The notes under the pieces: model-generated | What the model saw: only the letters and a program-made list of their open reading frames with translations | Databases searched by the model: none | Told to the model about the DNA's origin: nothing | From: Brachionus rotundiformis | Lineage: Eukaryota; Rotifera; Eurotatoria; Ploima; Brachionidae | Reading direction: 5' to 3' | Assembly: GCA_016802295.1 (NCBI GenBank) | Contig: JAESIW010000207.1 | Span: 1,397,796-1,461,795 of the forward strand | DNA length: 64,000 nt | Program-made: the position numbers and the translations under genes | Part shown: positions 11,553 through 24,627 of the stretch, piece after piece | Layout of the letters: every line of letters starts with the position of its first letter | Numbering within the stretch: the stretch's first letter is position 1

Positions 11553-12943
11553 GGGTCTTGTACCATTCGTGTGGACAATTTTTATTATCTAATTGTCCAC
11601 CTAATTGAATAATTGTCCATTAAAACTAAAGTGTATTTTATTTTGCAAAAAAAGCCACAATTAATTTAAGCGCTTTTTTATATTTTTGAAACATTATTTT
11701 TGAAACATATTTTTGAAACATTAGTTTTTTTCAAAACATTAACTCTCTTCTTAGTAAACCACTTGAATCATTCAAAGCGATTGAGGTTATTGAACTTGAT
11801 CTAAGAAGTATTGTCGAATGGTTTAAAGTTAAAGGTCTTAACCCAAAATCCAAAGCATGTCCAAAATGTCAGATGACTATGAAGTTCATCGAAAGGCAGG
11901 ATTCTTTAGATGGATTTGCATGGCGAATGTACGACCGATAGCAAGAGATGGAACTTATTTAGAAAAATTTCGTATTGATTTGAAGACTTTCCTTAAAGTT
12001 GTCCATTATTGGGCCATTCAAGTCCGACAGGTAGATCAAACGTGCATGGTGCCAGTTGAACGTCAAACTCTTATAACGTACCAACAAAGACTTAGACACA
12101 TAGCAGTGATGTCATTAGATATTGAAAATTTTAAACTCGGTGGTGATGGTAAAATCGTCGAAATCGACGAATCGTTATTTATCAAAGTGAAACACAACAA
12201 AGGCAAGGATCTAAAAAGGAGGCAAATATGGGTGTCTGGTATGTACGAGCGAGGTTCTAAACTATGCTTGTTTATCGTTGTGCCAAAACGAGATGCCTTC
12301 AATTTATTAAATGTTATCTAAAAGTTTATCCTTTCTGGTACTTTGATCTACTCAGATTGTTGGAAGGCTTATAGTCGTGTCCGTGACTTAGACAAACACT
12401 TGACGGTCAATCATCAACTTTATTTCGTTAATCCAGAAAACGGAGTGCACACAAACAACATTGAGTCGGTCTGGAATGCTGCTAAGGTGCATATCAAAGT
12501 AATGAGGAGTGTTTCCAGAGATTATTTAGAGTCATATTTAGTTGAGTTTTGTTAGCGGGAGTCCTAAATCTAGACAGATAGCTAGACTTAATCTTATTAA
12601 AGATGCTCCGGTCACCATACCAGCCTTTGAAAATGTTGACCAAGTAATTGTCGAAAAAAAATCTCCAAAAAAAAGAGGAAGAAAGAAGAAAAGCGATATA
12701 AATAATGAAGCAATAGAGAGTACGTGTGATTTGCCGATAAAATATAATTTAAGAAGTCGTAAAAATAATTAGAGAGACTAAGTTTATTGATTATTTTGAT
12801 TGATTTTTATTTCTAAAAAAAATTGTCCACCTAATTAAATAATTGTCCAGCTATTTTTTGTTTTTTAATTTTTTTTTTAAATGTTCACCAATCATACATC
12901 TACAATTGTCCATGGACAATTGTCCACGAATGGTACAAGACCC
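11553..12943 (+). mobile_element. Merlin-type DNA transposon with matching ends
   Basis: The ends are inverted repeats beginning GGGTCTTGTACCATTCGTG (left 11553-11580, right 12918-12943; the left copy has two extra bases). The 8-bp direct repeat TATTATTG lies immediately outside each end (11545-11552 and 12944-12951). A subterminal motif, aattgtccacctaatt, occurs near both ends (11588 and 12822) in direct orientation. The internal reading frames encode an IS1595-like DDE transposase. The 8-bp target duplication, GGG start and IS1016/IS1595-type enzyme together define the Merlin superfamily. Total length is 1391 bp. Confidence 0.93.
11730..12772 (+). pseudogene. Merlin transposase, broken in three places
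   Basis: An N-terminal segment with a zinc-knuckle half (ACPKCQMTMKF) runs from about 11730 to 11944 in one frame. The rest continues in another frame from about 11930 (ARDGTYLEKFRIDLK), so there is a frameshift near 11930-11945. An in-frame TAA sits at 12319-12321, and a second frameshift near 12545-12555 moves the basic tail (KKSPKKRGRKKKSD) into the third frame. The catalytic residues are still recognisable: D in EIDESLF, D in IYSDCWKAY, E in HTNNIESVWN. It cannot make an intact enzyme as read. Sequencing error could explain one lesion but hardly all three. Confidence 0.9.
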
Positions 12944-12951
12944 TATTATTG

Positions 12952-14356
12952 ATATTGATTTTTAAGGCATCGATTAAGTCTGTTTAGATGGTCTTGTAAG
13001 TGGTCTGTTGACTAACAAAAAATGCATGCGACCATTACAATAATAACCAATTTGGTCTTGGAGAATTCATATTGTCAAGACCAAAGTGCTGGCATCTCTC
13101 TACTAAACGTTGGTGCTGTATATCCTTTTAGACATCTCCAGTTATTAGCCAATTAACTTTTCTATTTCACCGCATTACATTTAATAAACTTTAAACTAAA
13201 TTGAACTGTTTTATTTATTGACTGGCTAAAATCATTTAAGTCAAACTGTGAAACTTTGAAGTATTGAATAATAAAAATTCAAAGAGGAAAATACAAAATC
13301 ATTAAATAATCAAGAAGTTTTTGCTGTCCATTCGATTGAAAAAGACACTGATGAGATGGATAACTACCATGAAAGATCAAAAGAACTTGAACTTAAAATC
13401 ACTGAAAAACGCGTATAATACTAAAACAATCGAATAACCCATTAGTTATTCTTCTTTATCTGATTTGATTTTTATATAAAATATTAACTTAAATTATAAC
13501 TTTTAATTGAAATATGTTTTTAAATTTTTCCTATTAGATAGCTAAAACACAATTTAATTGACTCTCAAGTCTCTTTGTGTTCCAAGCGTTTAAGCTCTGG
13601 TGCTTACCGGGTATAAGATCTTCACGTTAGAAAATAGCTGTAATGAAAGAAATTAAAAAATATTGTCTTGAAAATTTTATGAAATATTGACTATTTTCTC
13701 ATAAGGAGTTTTTTTTTAAATTATGAAAAAATAGCCAAGATATTTTAAATATTACTTAGGGAATTCTCTCGAATAATTGTGTGATCAAAAATTTAATTTC
13801 ACCACTTTAGTTAATTAATTTTAATTCGTACTCTTTCAGTTCTAATTTTTTATAAAAAAATATTCATTATTCATACCATAAATTAATATCACTTATTTCT
13901 ATAAGATAGATATTTTTGTAAGTAACATGCGAATTTATTTTTTTTGTATTCTGAGAGAACAATATTTTATTTTGTTAATAAATTTAAGCATCATCTTTAT
14001 TCTTTTATTAAATTTCAACATCAATTTTCATTTGATTAAACATTTTTTAAAAATAAACTTTTAATTGAAGTAAAAAATGCGCCACGATTTTAATAAAACT
14101 TACACAATAAAATACTTAAACTAAATCAAAAGTCTACAATTAAATAAAGACCTAATAAATTAAAATTATTAAAATTTCTAAATAAGCAAAAAGGAAAAAA
14201 AAATTTTCTTAGTTTAAAAATTGACAATGTTAATTTATCTCGTAAGCTCTTTATTAAAAGAAAAATATTTTAATAATTATAACAAATAATTTTAGTTTAA
14301 AAATAAGTTATCAAAGCCACAAATTATGCTTAGTCGTCATTCACTCTTTTTTAAAT
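12952..14356. other. Intergenic region with a second copy of the dispersed repeat
   Basis: Apart from the repeat at 13045-13375 the region is AT-rich with no coding signal. It ends at the stop codon of the ceramide synthase gene. Confidence 0.6.
13045..13375 (+). repeat. Dispersed repeat, copy 2, with LINE-like tail
   Basis: 13045-13235 matches 6264-6480, and 13311-13355 matches 7080-7120 (tttttgctgtccattcga). The two blocks are about 75 bp apart here but about 600 bp apart in copy 1, where the mariner relic sits between them. That spacing suggests the mariner inserted into an older repeat. Confidence 0.65.
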
Positions 14357-15511
14357 TTAATTTAATTTCTTTTTCTGTTCATTTTCCTCCTCAATATCTC
14401 TTGTGTCACTTATCTCTTTCAATTGACCAGTTGCTACCTTGTATAAGAACAAAAGAACAAACTAAAATAAAATTATAGATAAAGCTTGCTTAAAAAATCT
14501 TATTCTAATCTTACGTAGAACCAGTAAATGTTGAGCATTAGCAAGAGCAAAAGTAGGGAGTTAAAGAATCCATATAGACCAGCGCCTTGATGGTAAGCCT
14601 TGTGCACTGAGACAACTCCAGTAGCGTACAATATTTTCAATGGATACCAATAGAGCCTGAACACAAACCAAGCAATGGTAAATGCAGCAAAGCCATAATT
14701 TGAAATAGTCTCATGCAGAGGATAAAATTTTTTGTTTCTCTTTTTCAAGTAGACATTGCACTTGGTAAATTCTAATAGAATATCGGTAACGTCATGGACA
14801 AAAAGGACCATTAGTCCTATCTTATGGTATCTGGTCGCATAGGACACAATTATTAGAGTCAATGTGATCACGTGATGTAGCAACATGACATAAAAGTCTT
14901 TTCGCCAAGCATCCATGTATATTGTGGCATAAATTGAATGCAAATAGAATCCACATTCTACAAAATAGATAAACTTTATTTCATCTGGTACGATCATTCC
15001 AATTGTCCAGTCTAAATAAAATTTATAAATAAAATTTTTTCTTAATCAAAATGTCTCCTTACCGTCCCATATTAAATCAGTATCAGTGAAATAATTGAAT
15101 CGTCCATCTAATATGAGCAAATAGCATGTGTAGCCCCACAGAAACGTGTAGGCTACAAATTTCCAACAACTTTCGGGAAATTTATCTCTGTCTGACTTAT
15201 CATCCACTTTTAGATAGTTAACTAAAGGCTATAAATTGGTTTGAAATGGTTTAAAAGTTTTATCCAATTGAGCTTACTTGACAAATACCCCGCTCAAATG
15301 CATATCTAATCAATGTGAATATAATTGATAAAAACAAAATTAGATAAGATTCTTCTAGCTTGAAATGGTAGTATTTGCGGAAATCATCAAAAAAGCTCTG
15401 TGGAAATGAGTAATCGCCCCAATTGTCGGCTCTATAGTACCAACTCATTCCTTGGTATACACCAACTACCAGGTCAATATAGCCCGGATTGTCTGTGTAC
15501 GTAAAATTCAT
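14357..15511 (-). CDS. CERS1: Ceramide synthase 1 (LAG1/LASS1 family)
   Basis: The enzyme N-acylates sphingoid bases with fatty acyl-CoA in the ER membrane. Four exons (15511-15278, 15228-15063, 15011-14515, 14461-14357) join in phase to 333 residues; human CERS1 is about 350. The TLC domain fills residues ~105-315 with the Lag1 motif: MLLHHVIT followed by LFVHDVTDILLEFTK, which carry the essential His pair and Asp pair. HSIYATIYMDAWRKDF and FRLYWYPLKILYATG match vertebrate CERS1 rather than CERS2-6. As in CERS1 there is no Hox-like domain between the first membrane segment and the TLC domain. Several hydrophobic helices are evident and the C-terminal tail is acidic then basic (EEENEQKKK). 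The genes on either side are unrelated. Confidence 0.93.
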
Positions 15512-17361
15512 ATCTAAAATTTTAATTAAGAAAAAAAAAATTAATTTTTATCTATGAAAATTATTTATTTAAATATATACAAAAAAGATCGTATGATTAG
15601 ATCTAAAGTGTGTCATGGTTTCTAATAGAAACTTAATAAGACCAGTGGTGATTAGTTTACACGACTCTTATTTGTCATGATTTGAAAAAAAAAGGTTCTA
15701 AACTGTTTTTTAAAATATGTAAATTTTATGAATTAGACTATTTATTGTTTAAAGACAAAAAAAATGTTAATATAAAAGCATGATTGCATAAAAATTTAGA
15801 TCATATCGAGAAAATTTTGAAAAATTTCCAGTTACCTGGCACTTGAATAATTGTCAAAAAACCAGCTTTATTAATTGGTTTTTGTTCTTTTAAAAACTGC
15901 TTTTGGAAATCAATAATCGTATAAAAAAATGGCACAATTTTTTTAATATTTCGTTTATCTTGAAATAAATTTAAAATTATAACCATTTTAAAAAATAAAA
16001 TAATCAATAAAAAAACTAATTAAAAATATATCTATATTCATAATGGCACGTTTATTTAATTTTATAAAATTTAATCCTAGCGTTCTAATTTATTAACAAA
16101 ACGAAAATTAAAATGACTCATGTTATTTTTTATAATATTTTTTTTTAAATTTAAATAAGAATTTTTGTTTGATAATGAGCTTGATCTAAAAATTAGAAAA
16201 CCTATTATATTTAAAAAAATTGAATTAAATTTTGAATGACATTAATAAATGGATTTTATTTGAATAAAAAATCTTTAAATTATGCATCAAATACATCCCT
16301 AAAGAGAAAGATAGAGAAACTTATTTTATGTTAAGGAGACAAATAGAACTGAGGCAATTTGGATTTGTTTATCATTTGGACATGATCTATTCAAATTTAA
16401 ATTGTAATTGAATATTTAAGACAAATAATAAAAAATAATTTAATCTAGGAAATAAAAAATGACAAAAAAGCAATCTTGTTTCAATTTAAATGGTATTTTT
16501 TTTCAAAATTAAGCGATTATTCCACATTTGTTGAAAAATTTAAACATAAATCTAATATTTTTATTTTTAAATATTAATCATTTTACTAAAATAAATGCCT
16601 ATAAAACCAATTTAAATAATTAATCGGGAAAAAGTATATTCCTTTTTGGAAAAGTCATAATTTTGGTTTCTACTTTACTAACAAAAGTAAATAAACTTAA
16701 GACTTGAGTTTTATGTTTCAACGTTTTAAAAAATAAATTTAATTTTTAATAAATACTCACTGAATCTTTATAAAAACGATTATAATATTATTTGCTTAAT
16801 ACAATTATGTTTACTTAGTTTAAATTTTGAACAAACAAAATAACTATGTTTTAAAAATAAGGAAGTATATGGCGTATATGTGAAAATAAATAAACTAATT
16901 GTTTGTAATAGCAGTGCCTAATTCAAATTACAAAACAAAGGTAAATTCTTCATATTTTGGTAGAGTAATTTATTTTATCATATTTTATCAATCACTTGAA
17001 AAAAAAGTTCAAAAAATATATAAAGATAATTTTTTTAAATAAAATTATCTCAAATAAAGAATAAGAATTTTTCGAGGTTTTTAAAAATTATAAATGATAT
17101 CAATTTTCTTCAGTTTGATAAAAAGCTTTTATTTTATTCATTTATTATAATTTGAAATTTGAATTTTTTAATTTTTTAATTAGCTTAACCAAACTGGATT
17201 TAAATTCCAATTTTTTTATTTTACGAATCCAGAAATGGAGTTTATCTATCAGTTTCTTCCTAATAATCAAGTATTTAATTAAAAACTAAAAATAAAAGAT
17301 AAATATCTAAAAATTTTTTTTCCATTTTTAAATTTTATTAAAAAAAATCAAAAATTTTAAT
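15512..17361. other. AT-rich intergenic region
   Basis: No coding exon, RNA gene or repeat family recognised. Short open stretches (for example 15801-16007, minus) are low-complexity and lack any family resemblance. Confidence 0.6.
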
Positions 17362-20237
17362 CTAAATCTCAGCTTCACTAATTGGCATACTAATAATAGC
17401 TGTAATTATTGGTACATTTGTATTCTTCTTGCACAATAAGATCTAAACAAGATAAATTATTTTCTATAATAATTTAAATTATAAATTTACTTTAATGTTA
17501 TCAGAGATCAGTTGATTCGAAACTGCATGTACAAATGTACTGAACGGGTATTCTAAACCTGGGACAAGAATTGGCAGCTTAACATTTTTTATTCTTTTAT
17601 CTTATCTTTTAAATATAGATTATCAATTCTTACTTCTATAAATGATTTAGGTATTTTATACAGTTTGTCATCATAAATAAAAGTCATGAACAAATTTAAA
17701 CAAGGTTGATTAGCTGAGATGTTATGAACTTTTACAATTAACTTAAATGTGGGCCCTATGCCTTGAATCTATTTAAAATTTTAATTAGTTTTTTTAATTG
17801 AAAAAATGTCAATAAGAATGCTCACCTGTGCATTTATTTTTAGTGGTTCGTTTGGATTTGTGGATATTGGTGTAGATGATGTTTGTAATGATTTCAAAAA
17901 TTCTTTGGCAGTTTTGATTCTAAACTTGTACAAGTCTTTTTGAAATGTCTGGTGCATTACTTGATTATTTAATTATTAATTTAATTAAAATTTTTTAATT
18001 TAAATTAATTTACAAGTTCCATTTTCCCTCTCTCTAGTGGTTTGGTCAACATATAGTTTTGTTTTTTTTGGCACGTCGAGCTTTTTAAGCTGTGCCTCAG
18101 GAGGTCCTCTGTGCAAATCCTTTACCATAAGCTCGGCAGTACGCTTCAAAATTTTTATAATCAGTCCTCCGTCTATTAGAGAAAAATAGACAAATTTATT
18201 ATCTAACTTATCAATATTACTTCTAGTAGTCATTATCAAATTGGAGTCCTCGCGGCCAAATTTGCCAAATTTAATGCCAACAACTGCGTCCTGTGTCTTA
18301 AATTTACTGATAATATTTTTTTCCTTGTAAATGTGAACCTCATTATTAGATAATGAGACAACGAACCCTTGGATCCCCTTTGATTTAATTTCAAAACCAC
18401 TGGTGGTAATTATATCAGCGGACATTTCCAGTTTCCATAGTTTTTTGCCTTTAGTTGTGAAGCAATAGACACACCGGTCCATGCAGGCAGCAATAACGTT
18501 TTTGCCAGACTTCTCAATACCGACTATCTGGGAACCGAGAGGAATAGAAACTTTTGGCGCCTTGAAGCCTCGTTTATATGTATACAAGCATCCATCTCGG
18601 CATGCCGCTATTATTCTATACTCTACATCAAAAAGACCCGAAGCATTCAAAAAAACTGGCACATGTGGACACTCTAACTAAAAATAAAAAATATTTTCTT
18701 CAAAAGATTTTAAACTTATTATTTAATTAAATAGCAATTAGATCAAATATTTAAAAGAATAACTAATTAAAATATTTTCCAAAGAATCTAATTTTGAAAA
18801 ATTAAAATTATCAATTTTGATTTGCTTTATTATTTTTTCTATCGCTCCAAATGATCTTAAATTTAAAATTCTTCAATAGATTAAGTTTTTATCAATTAAT
18901 GAAAAATTTGAATTCAAAATTAAATTTTTTTATTTCTAAAATTTTATTATGTTATATACATTTTTTACTTTTATATTATTGATAATTTGTAATTTTTTTT
19001 TACTATAATAGTGAATTCCATGATAAAATTATGAAGCCCTTGACTTAAAACTTAAAGTTAACTGGCAAGCAAATACAAGGTAGACGATTGTCTTATTTAA
19101 CTTTTTAATTAACTACTTTGCCAAATTTAAATTTTACGGTATTTTTAAAATTAATTTTTTTTAATTTTTAATTCATCAAAATATTTTTTAAAAAAATTAA
19201 ATTTTAGTTTAAAATTCTAAATTTTAAGACATCTCTAAAATTAAAATTTATAAGCAAATTAAATTTTCCTAGTTAATTACTATTAAAAAATAATTAATTT
19301 TATCTTACTGTGGCTAAAATTGTAAATGCCTCGGTATCAATTATGTATATATTTCTTAATTCAGTTCCGACTATTAGACAATTGATGGCATCGTCTTCAG
19401 AGGAGTTTTTGTTTATTTTGGCCAAGCAAGTTATATTAACCTTAATTAAAAAACTGTAATTAATAATTAAAATTATAAGCTCATACCTGTTTTTTTGGTT
19501 CAACATTCTTAAAAACCTCAATAAATCGTCTAGCTTCTTCATTATTCAATCCAAGCAATCTATTATTAAATTTTAATAAAAGATAATTTAAGTTTATCAA
19601 ACAATTTATTATTTAATTTACAATAAAGATCTACTGCTTAGGGATATTTGGCCATCTCGCCGGATATCCTCTAGAGTCTCTTGCATTGTAGCTACGTCCA
19701 CTGTGCCCTTTGGAGAAAATTAGAAAATGGAATAGATGGAAAGTAAGTTTACATCTCTTGCTTTGGCCCAAATGTCTTTTTCCAAACCGCTCACATCAAC
19801 CTGAGGCAGTGTGAATTGAAAGCTAGGCTTCAAGTTTTTGTAAGCATAGATGCAAGAGCCAGATGCGACACCGATTGCAGGCACTCTTGGGTTCAAATTA
19901 TCCATAAAAAATGAGATAATTGCTGTTGGGACATCGACTAGATTGTTCTCTTTGATCAATGATGCTCCTTTGAAGACTTTTAGCTTGAGCTCGCTCTTAA
20001 CATTGCTGTAATTGGCAGTGACCAATTTATTGTCACCATCGGCTTGAATGTCAGCCAACTCGATTGAACCTGAATGAGAGTTTGTTCCTGCTACTGGGTC
20101 ATAGTAAGCATTTAGCCAGTCGCTGTCACTTGAATAAAAGATATAGCAGTTTGTTTCGGATACTTATCCATATCTTACTAAGAGATAGTTTGGATTTTAG
20201 GTGACTTTTTATCATCGGAATGAGTTTCTTTTTCCAT
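17362..20237 (-). CDS. BBS1: BBS1, BBSome subunit
   Basis: BBS1 is a beta-propeller subunit of the BBSome, the coat that moves membrane proteins in and out of cilia and is recruited by ARL6. Ten exons (20237-20179, 20128-19753, 19707-19622, 19559-19487, 19440-19309, 18677-18014, 17959-17826, 17768-17634, 17577-17491, 17442-17362) join with consistent phases to 608 residues; human BBS1 is 593. Diagnostic stretches include SDWLNAYYDPVAG, YKNLKPSFQFTLPQ, FGKFGREDSNLIMTTR, GGLIIKILKRTAE, KTKLYVDQTTRERE and QGIGPTFKL. The C-terminal gamma-adaptin-ear-like region is complete (PILVPGLEYPFSTFV). Introns are about 45-65 bp except two of roughly 200 and 600 bp. An X-box lies 92 bp upstream of the ATG, and the neighbouring + strand gene starts 480 bp away, head to head. 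Confidence 0.97.
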
Positions 20238-20328
20238 TTTAACAAAGAAAAAAAGTAAAATTGATTAATTTATGCCAACATAAAAATTTTTTAATTCATA
20301 TTGCCTTAACCTATTAAGATTAGCCCAA

Positions 20329-20341
20329 GTTGCTAGGCAAC
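20329..20341. promoter_or_regulatory. RFX X-box-like palindrome between BBS1 and its divergent neighbour
   Basis: GTTGCTAGGCAAC is a perfect 13-bp palindrome with both half-sites (GTTGC / GCAAC) of the RFX-factor X-box (typical form GTTGCCATGGCAAC, one base longer in the spacer). It is 92 bp before the BBS1 start and 377 bp before the + strand gene. X-boxes upstream of BBS genes are well known in nematodes and vertebrates. Confidence 0.6.
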
Positions 20342-20717
20342 TACTTTAAGACATTGCGGAAATATATTTGAAATTTAAATTGGAAAATTTATTAATATTA
20401 AATTTAAAAAAATATTAAATAAAAAATATTGAATTTAATAATTAGGATATTTTTTCAAAATGTTTTTCCACAAAGAAAAACAAAAAAAATGGTTCGAGGC
20501 GGCTTTTTTCTTTGTAAATTCATTAAAATATTTCTATTGTAGGATACAGTTAAAATTAGACAATTAGTTATAAATAAAAAATTTTTATTCAAAAAATAAA
20601 TATTTTATAAATTTAAATTCTGTAAAGAATAATTGATAGTTTGTTGTATCAACTTGAATGCATCAGGTTTAAATTTAAAATAAAAAATTGGTTTTTAAAT
20701 TTTAATCAAATGATAAA

Positions 20718-21358
20718 ATGAACGAAATTTTTAAAATTTATCTAACTATTGCTTTATTCAAGTTGTCAAATAGCCATTTGGATGAAAGAGTATTATATAT
20801 TAGAAAAAAAATATACCTAAAATTCATCTACAATACCAAGGTTGGACGTATTGACGAATTGGATGGATTGATCAGCGATCCATATGTCCTGAAAGCAATA
20901 GCTTTCAGTTCTAAATCAAAAGATTTGGTCTATCAGCAAGTTTTGGTAAGATTTTGGCAATATTTGCTTCAATTTGGTATATTTTCACCAAAGGAAGAAC
21001 TAATCGAAAGTCATAGATTAAAAAAATATCGAAATATGGACAAAATTTCCAGAAAGTATTCACCAAATTAACCATTTGAGTTTAAAAATAGTTTTTATTT
21101 AGAAATTTTGATTATTATGTTTATATTTTAAAAAATGTGAAAAAGTTCACATCAAGATGGCTGATCGAAGAGATAAATCACCTAATAGATAAATCATACG
21201 CAAAGCCTGACGATGCAGACATAATTTGCAAAAAAAATATAGCCAATTTTGTGTACCATACTGCGTCAGAATATGCCATTGATCTGGTATTAAATGGAAT
21301 GGACACTAGTTTGGCTGGTTGGCAGAATAGTAAAAAAATCAACAGAGACGAACTTTAA
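20718..21358 (+). CDS. Unrecognised 164-aa protein, candidate ciliary gene
   Basis: Four exons (20718-20789, 20841-20945, 20994-21055, 21103-21358) with GT..AG introns of 51, 48 and 47 bp join to exactly 165 codons including the stop. The first two introns are multiples of three and lack stops, so a retained-intron product is also possible. The third is not and must be removed. The product is mostly helical and charged, with RWLIEEINHLIDKSY and NFVYHTASEYAIDLVLNG. It ends in RDEL, but the N-terminus is only weakly hydrophobic, so an ER-retrieval role is doubtful. I do not recognise the family. It is head to head with BBS1 across a 480-bp region carrying an X-box, and its stop lies 17 bp from the WDR27 stop (tail to tail). 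Confidence 0.6.
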
Positions 21359-21375
21359 AATTTTATTAAACTATT

Positions 21376-24300
21376 TTAATTTGTTATATAATTATATATC
21401 TTTCCATCCTGGGTTCCACACAAAAGCTTAAATTTTTTATTTAAATATTCAAATACCAAATAGCATATTTTTTCTTTCAATTACCTGACTTTTTTTTGGA
21501 TTAAATTGAGCACAAGAAACATTGTCAGAAAAAGCACCATATTTTTTAATTATTCCATTCATTCTCAAGTCATAGACCAAAGCCTAGCATTTTAATTATT
21601 AAATTATTTCTAATTTTAGTGTATAAAGTACCGATCTGTCTTCAGATCCAGCGCATATGTAAAAAGAATCAGGTGAAAAAGACACCTTTGTGGGTAGATA
21701 TCGGTTTATGTGGCTATCTAATCGGCTTACACACCTTTTTTAATTATTTAATTTAATTTAAATTTTTAATAAATAATTTTATCTACTTGGCATTTCTTAA
21801 ATCCCACAGTTTGACCCCATCAGCCACTGCGTTTGAGATAAACAAGTCGTACGATAGCGAGTTGTATTCGCTGTTGTTTTGTGACAGTTGATGGAATGGA
21901 CGCGAATGGGCCTCATGGATGGTCAGACAACTTCTGGCTTCGTTCATGTCGAACACCTCTATGCTCTTGTCAGTTCCACCACACAATACCAAATCTATTT
22001 GATTACATACAATTATCAACTATTTATCTTTTATAAAAATGTTACAGGAATAAAATGAGTTTATTGATGAAATTGTAGTTATTGATTGTGCAAATGTTAA
22101 TTCAAATTTTTTAACTGATTTTACAAATGAATTTTTTAAATATCTAAAGATAACAAAATAGATAAAAAAAATGTATTTATTTTTTGATTAAGCAACCTTT
22201 GTAGGTCATTTTTGCTGGTATCAATGTGGTATTTGCACAAAAATAAATTTTTATCTGTTCCTAAGAGTAAAAATTTGTCCAAGTAAAAAAAAGAAGCTGC
22301 GTTGACAGGCTTCTTGATGTTAAAACTGGTCGAATCGGACAATTTTATAGATTTTATATCTATCAAGAGGTCAGTTGGTTTTTTAAGCGACCACAATTTT
22401 GTGCTCTTGTCATCGCTTGCGGAAAGAAGTAGCTTTCCATCATGGGAAATGTCCACAGAACGAATCGTCTCATTATGACCACTGTAAACTTGAACCGGCT
22501 TCTCTAAACTGTTGCTTGGTATGTATTGAATCAAATTATCATTTGAAACTGCAGCAAAATGATTACCGTCATCTTTAAATAAAACATTTTTTCAAATTTA
22601 TTAAAAATTTATCTATTTATATTAAATATAGAGTAAAACAGTCCAATTAAATTATGTGTCCATCTCACCTGAAAATCTAATAAGTGTTAAAGGACTTGAT
22701 TTGTCAGTTGCATTTACTTTTTGACCAAGTAAATTTGGTACATGGAATTTAAACTCTTTATTAAGTCTTGATTCAACTTTGGACGAGGCTTGACTTTGCC
22801 TAGATGAGTTTAAATTGTTTAAATTGATCATACTAGAGCTCTTTTTGTTTATTAAAGGTGTAAATTTTTCTCTTAAAAATTTAATAAAATACAAATTAAT
22901 TTAATTATTTATTTTTTTTTATTAAATTAAATAACCTCTTGACAACTGAGTTATAGCCTGAAGATTTAATTTTAGAAGTAAAAGTCAATGGCTTATCTTT
23001 AGTTGAATTTGAGCTCTTTTTGGCCAAGCTATTGGTCTTCAGGTACTCGTGCATACTGGTAGCCATTTTAGGCCTAGCAACTTCCTTATCTATTACACCC
23101 TCGTTCAGCGGCGAGTCTTGGCTCAGCGCTTTTCTGAATAAAATTAAATTATTTCTTAATCAAAATAAAGATAATATACTGTGGATGAACTGATAGATAA
23201 TCCTTTCCAAAATCACCATCTTGAACTAGACTATTGGTACGCTCTAATTCAGAATGGCTAGATTGGATGTCTGCACATTTAAACACTTTTATCTCATTTT
23301 GGAACAAAAACAAAAGAGCTACATTTATTTGCTTTGCATTTTGCAGACTAAACTCGGCCATTTGTGGCATCATGGATTCAGTGGATCTAGCCATTGGTAA
23401 ATTTTTCAAGTCAATTAAGTAAATTAGATTATTAGTGTAAAAATCGATCAAAAAGAGGCAGGTAGATGTGGCACAGCTTATTATGGTTTGGTCGTTTACT
23501 CGAAAAACTTGTAGACCTGTGCAAACCGACACACTTGACCGGTCAATACCTTCATCATCTTAATTTTAATTAAATTAATTATTAAACAGACTAATAAATC
23601 CGAATAATATACTTTTATTTTGCTTTAAAAAATCAATATACATTTGAACTAAATTAATTTTATTTAGTAATAAAAATTTATCATTTTTAAATTTGTATGA
23701 GTGAATGAAGCCGTCAGTTGAGCTCACAAGCAAGATTGGTTCATTCTCAAGACTGGCAATGTTCAGAAACGAATTATCTAGTGTATTTTGAATTGAATTT
23801 ACAGTTTCATTTTTTACCAAATCATGGCACTTGAGGTCCATACAATTTTGTATTTTAGATGAAAAAAAAAATTTAATAAATTACCATTAACAAATTGGTC
23901 TGGGTAGAGATAATCACAAGATCTTTATTGAAGAGAGAAAATTCAAAAAAATTTATACAATCATCTAGTCTTATTTCACCATATTGTGAACATGTCTTAA
24001 TTGAAAATTTTAGATAAATTTATAAAATTATATTTTACTAATTACATTTATATCGTATAAATTAATTAAAAATGCATTCGATACAGCTATTACTTGATTT
24101 GTAGGGTCAAAAGAGCAATTGGTTGGTTCATATTCGAAGCAGTTTTTTCCAATCACTTTACCATCCAGATCCTTGCCTAAGCAAATAAAATAACTATCCA
24201 ACATTATCCATTTATTAGATTACCTTCCATTATTTTCTTAATGTCCCATATGATTAAGCTATCTGAGCTACACGAGCACAAGAGCTTATCTTTTGGGGTT

Positions 24301-24561
24301 TCACGGCAAAATTTTAAGCATTTTATTGGATTTTGGTGGCCCAAAAGCCGAATAACCTATTCAAACGACATTTTTATCTTTTTCAAAGACTATCAGGATT
24401 AATTTACTTACATTTTGATTTTTTTTGTTGTACTCAATTAGCTCTATTTTGACAAAATCAATTATAAAACATAAATAATTGTCGCTAAACGCCAACACCG
24501 GGCCTATCTTGGAAGATAATTGAGCTAATTCAGGTGCTATTTTACAGATTTGGGTGAGCAT
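21376..24561 (-). CDS. WDR27: WDR27-like WD-repeat protein
   Basis: The gene is split into many short exons. Pieces clearly matching WDR27 are LLGHQNPIKCLKFC (near 24330), the low-complexity Ser-rich middle (22650-23120), YSGHNETIRSVDISHDGKL, FFYLDKFLLLGTDKNLFL with YHIDTSKNDLQR, IEVFDMNEARSC with EAHSRPFHQL, and the last blades ALVYDLRMNGIIKKYGAFSD and LLCGTQDGKIYNYITN before the stop at 21376-21378. The arrangement (two WD propeller-like halves with a disordered linker) is that of human WDR27, whose function is poorly known. Some internal exon ends were not resolved. An almost perfect X-box lies 67 bp upstream of the ATG, which suggests ciliary expression. The first exon is partly duplicated after the assembly gap (26282-26473). 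Confidence 0.85.
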
Positions 24562-24627
24562 ATTTTTTTAATTTGAATTTTAAATTAAAGGAACAAATGA
24601 ACAGAGTAGATTTCCAAGTTTGCTTAG

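Noticed and set aside
12343..12772. Two further open frames in the Merlin element read as separate genes
   Set aside because: They are the middle and tail of the same transposase, separated by one stop and one frameshift.
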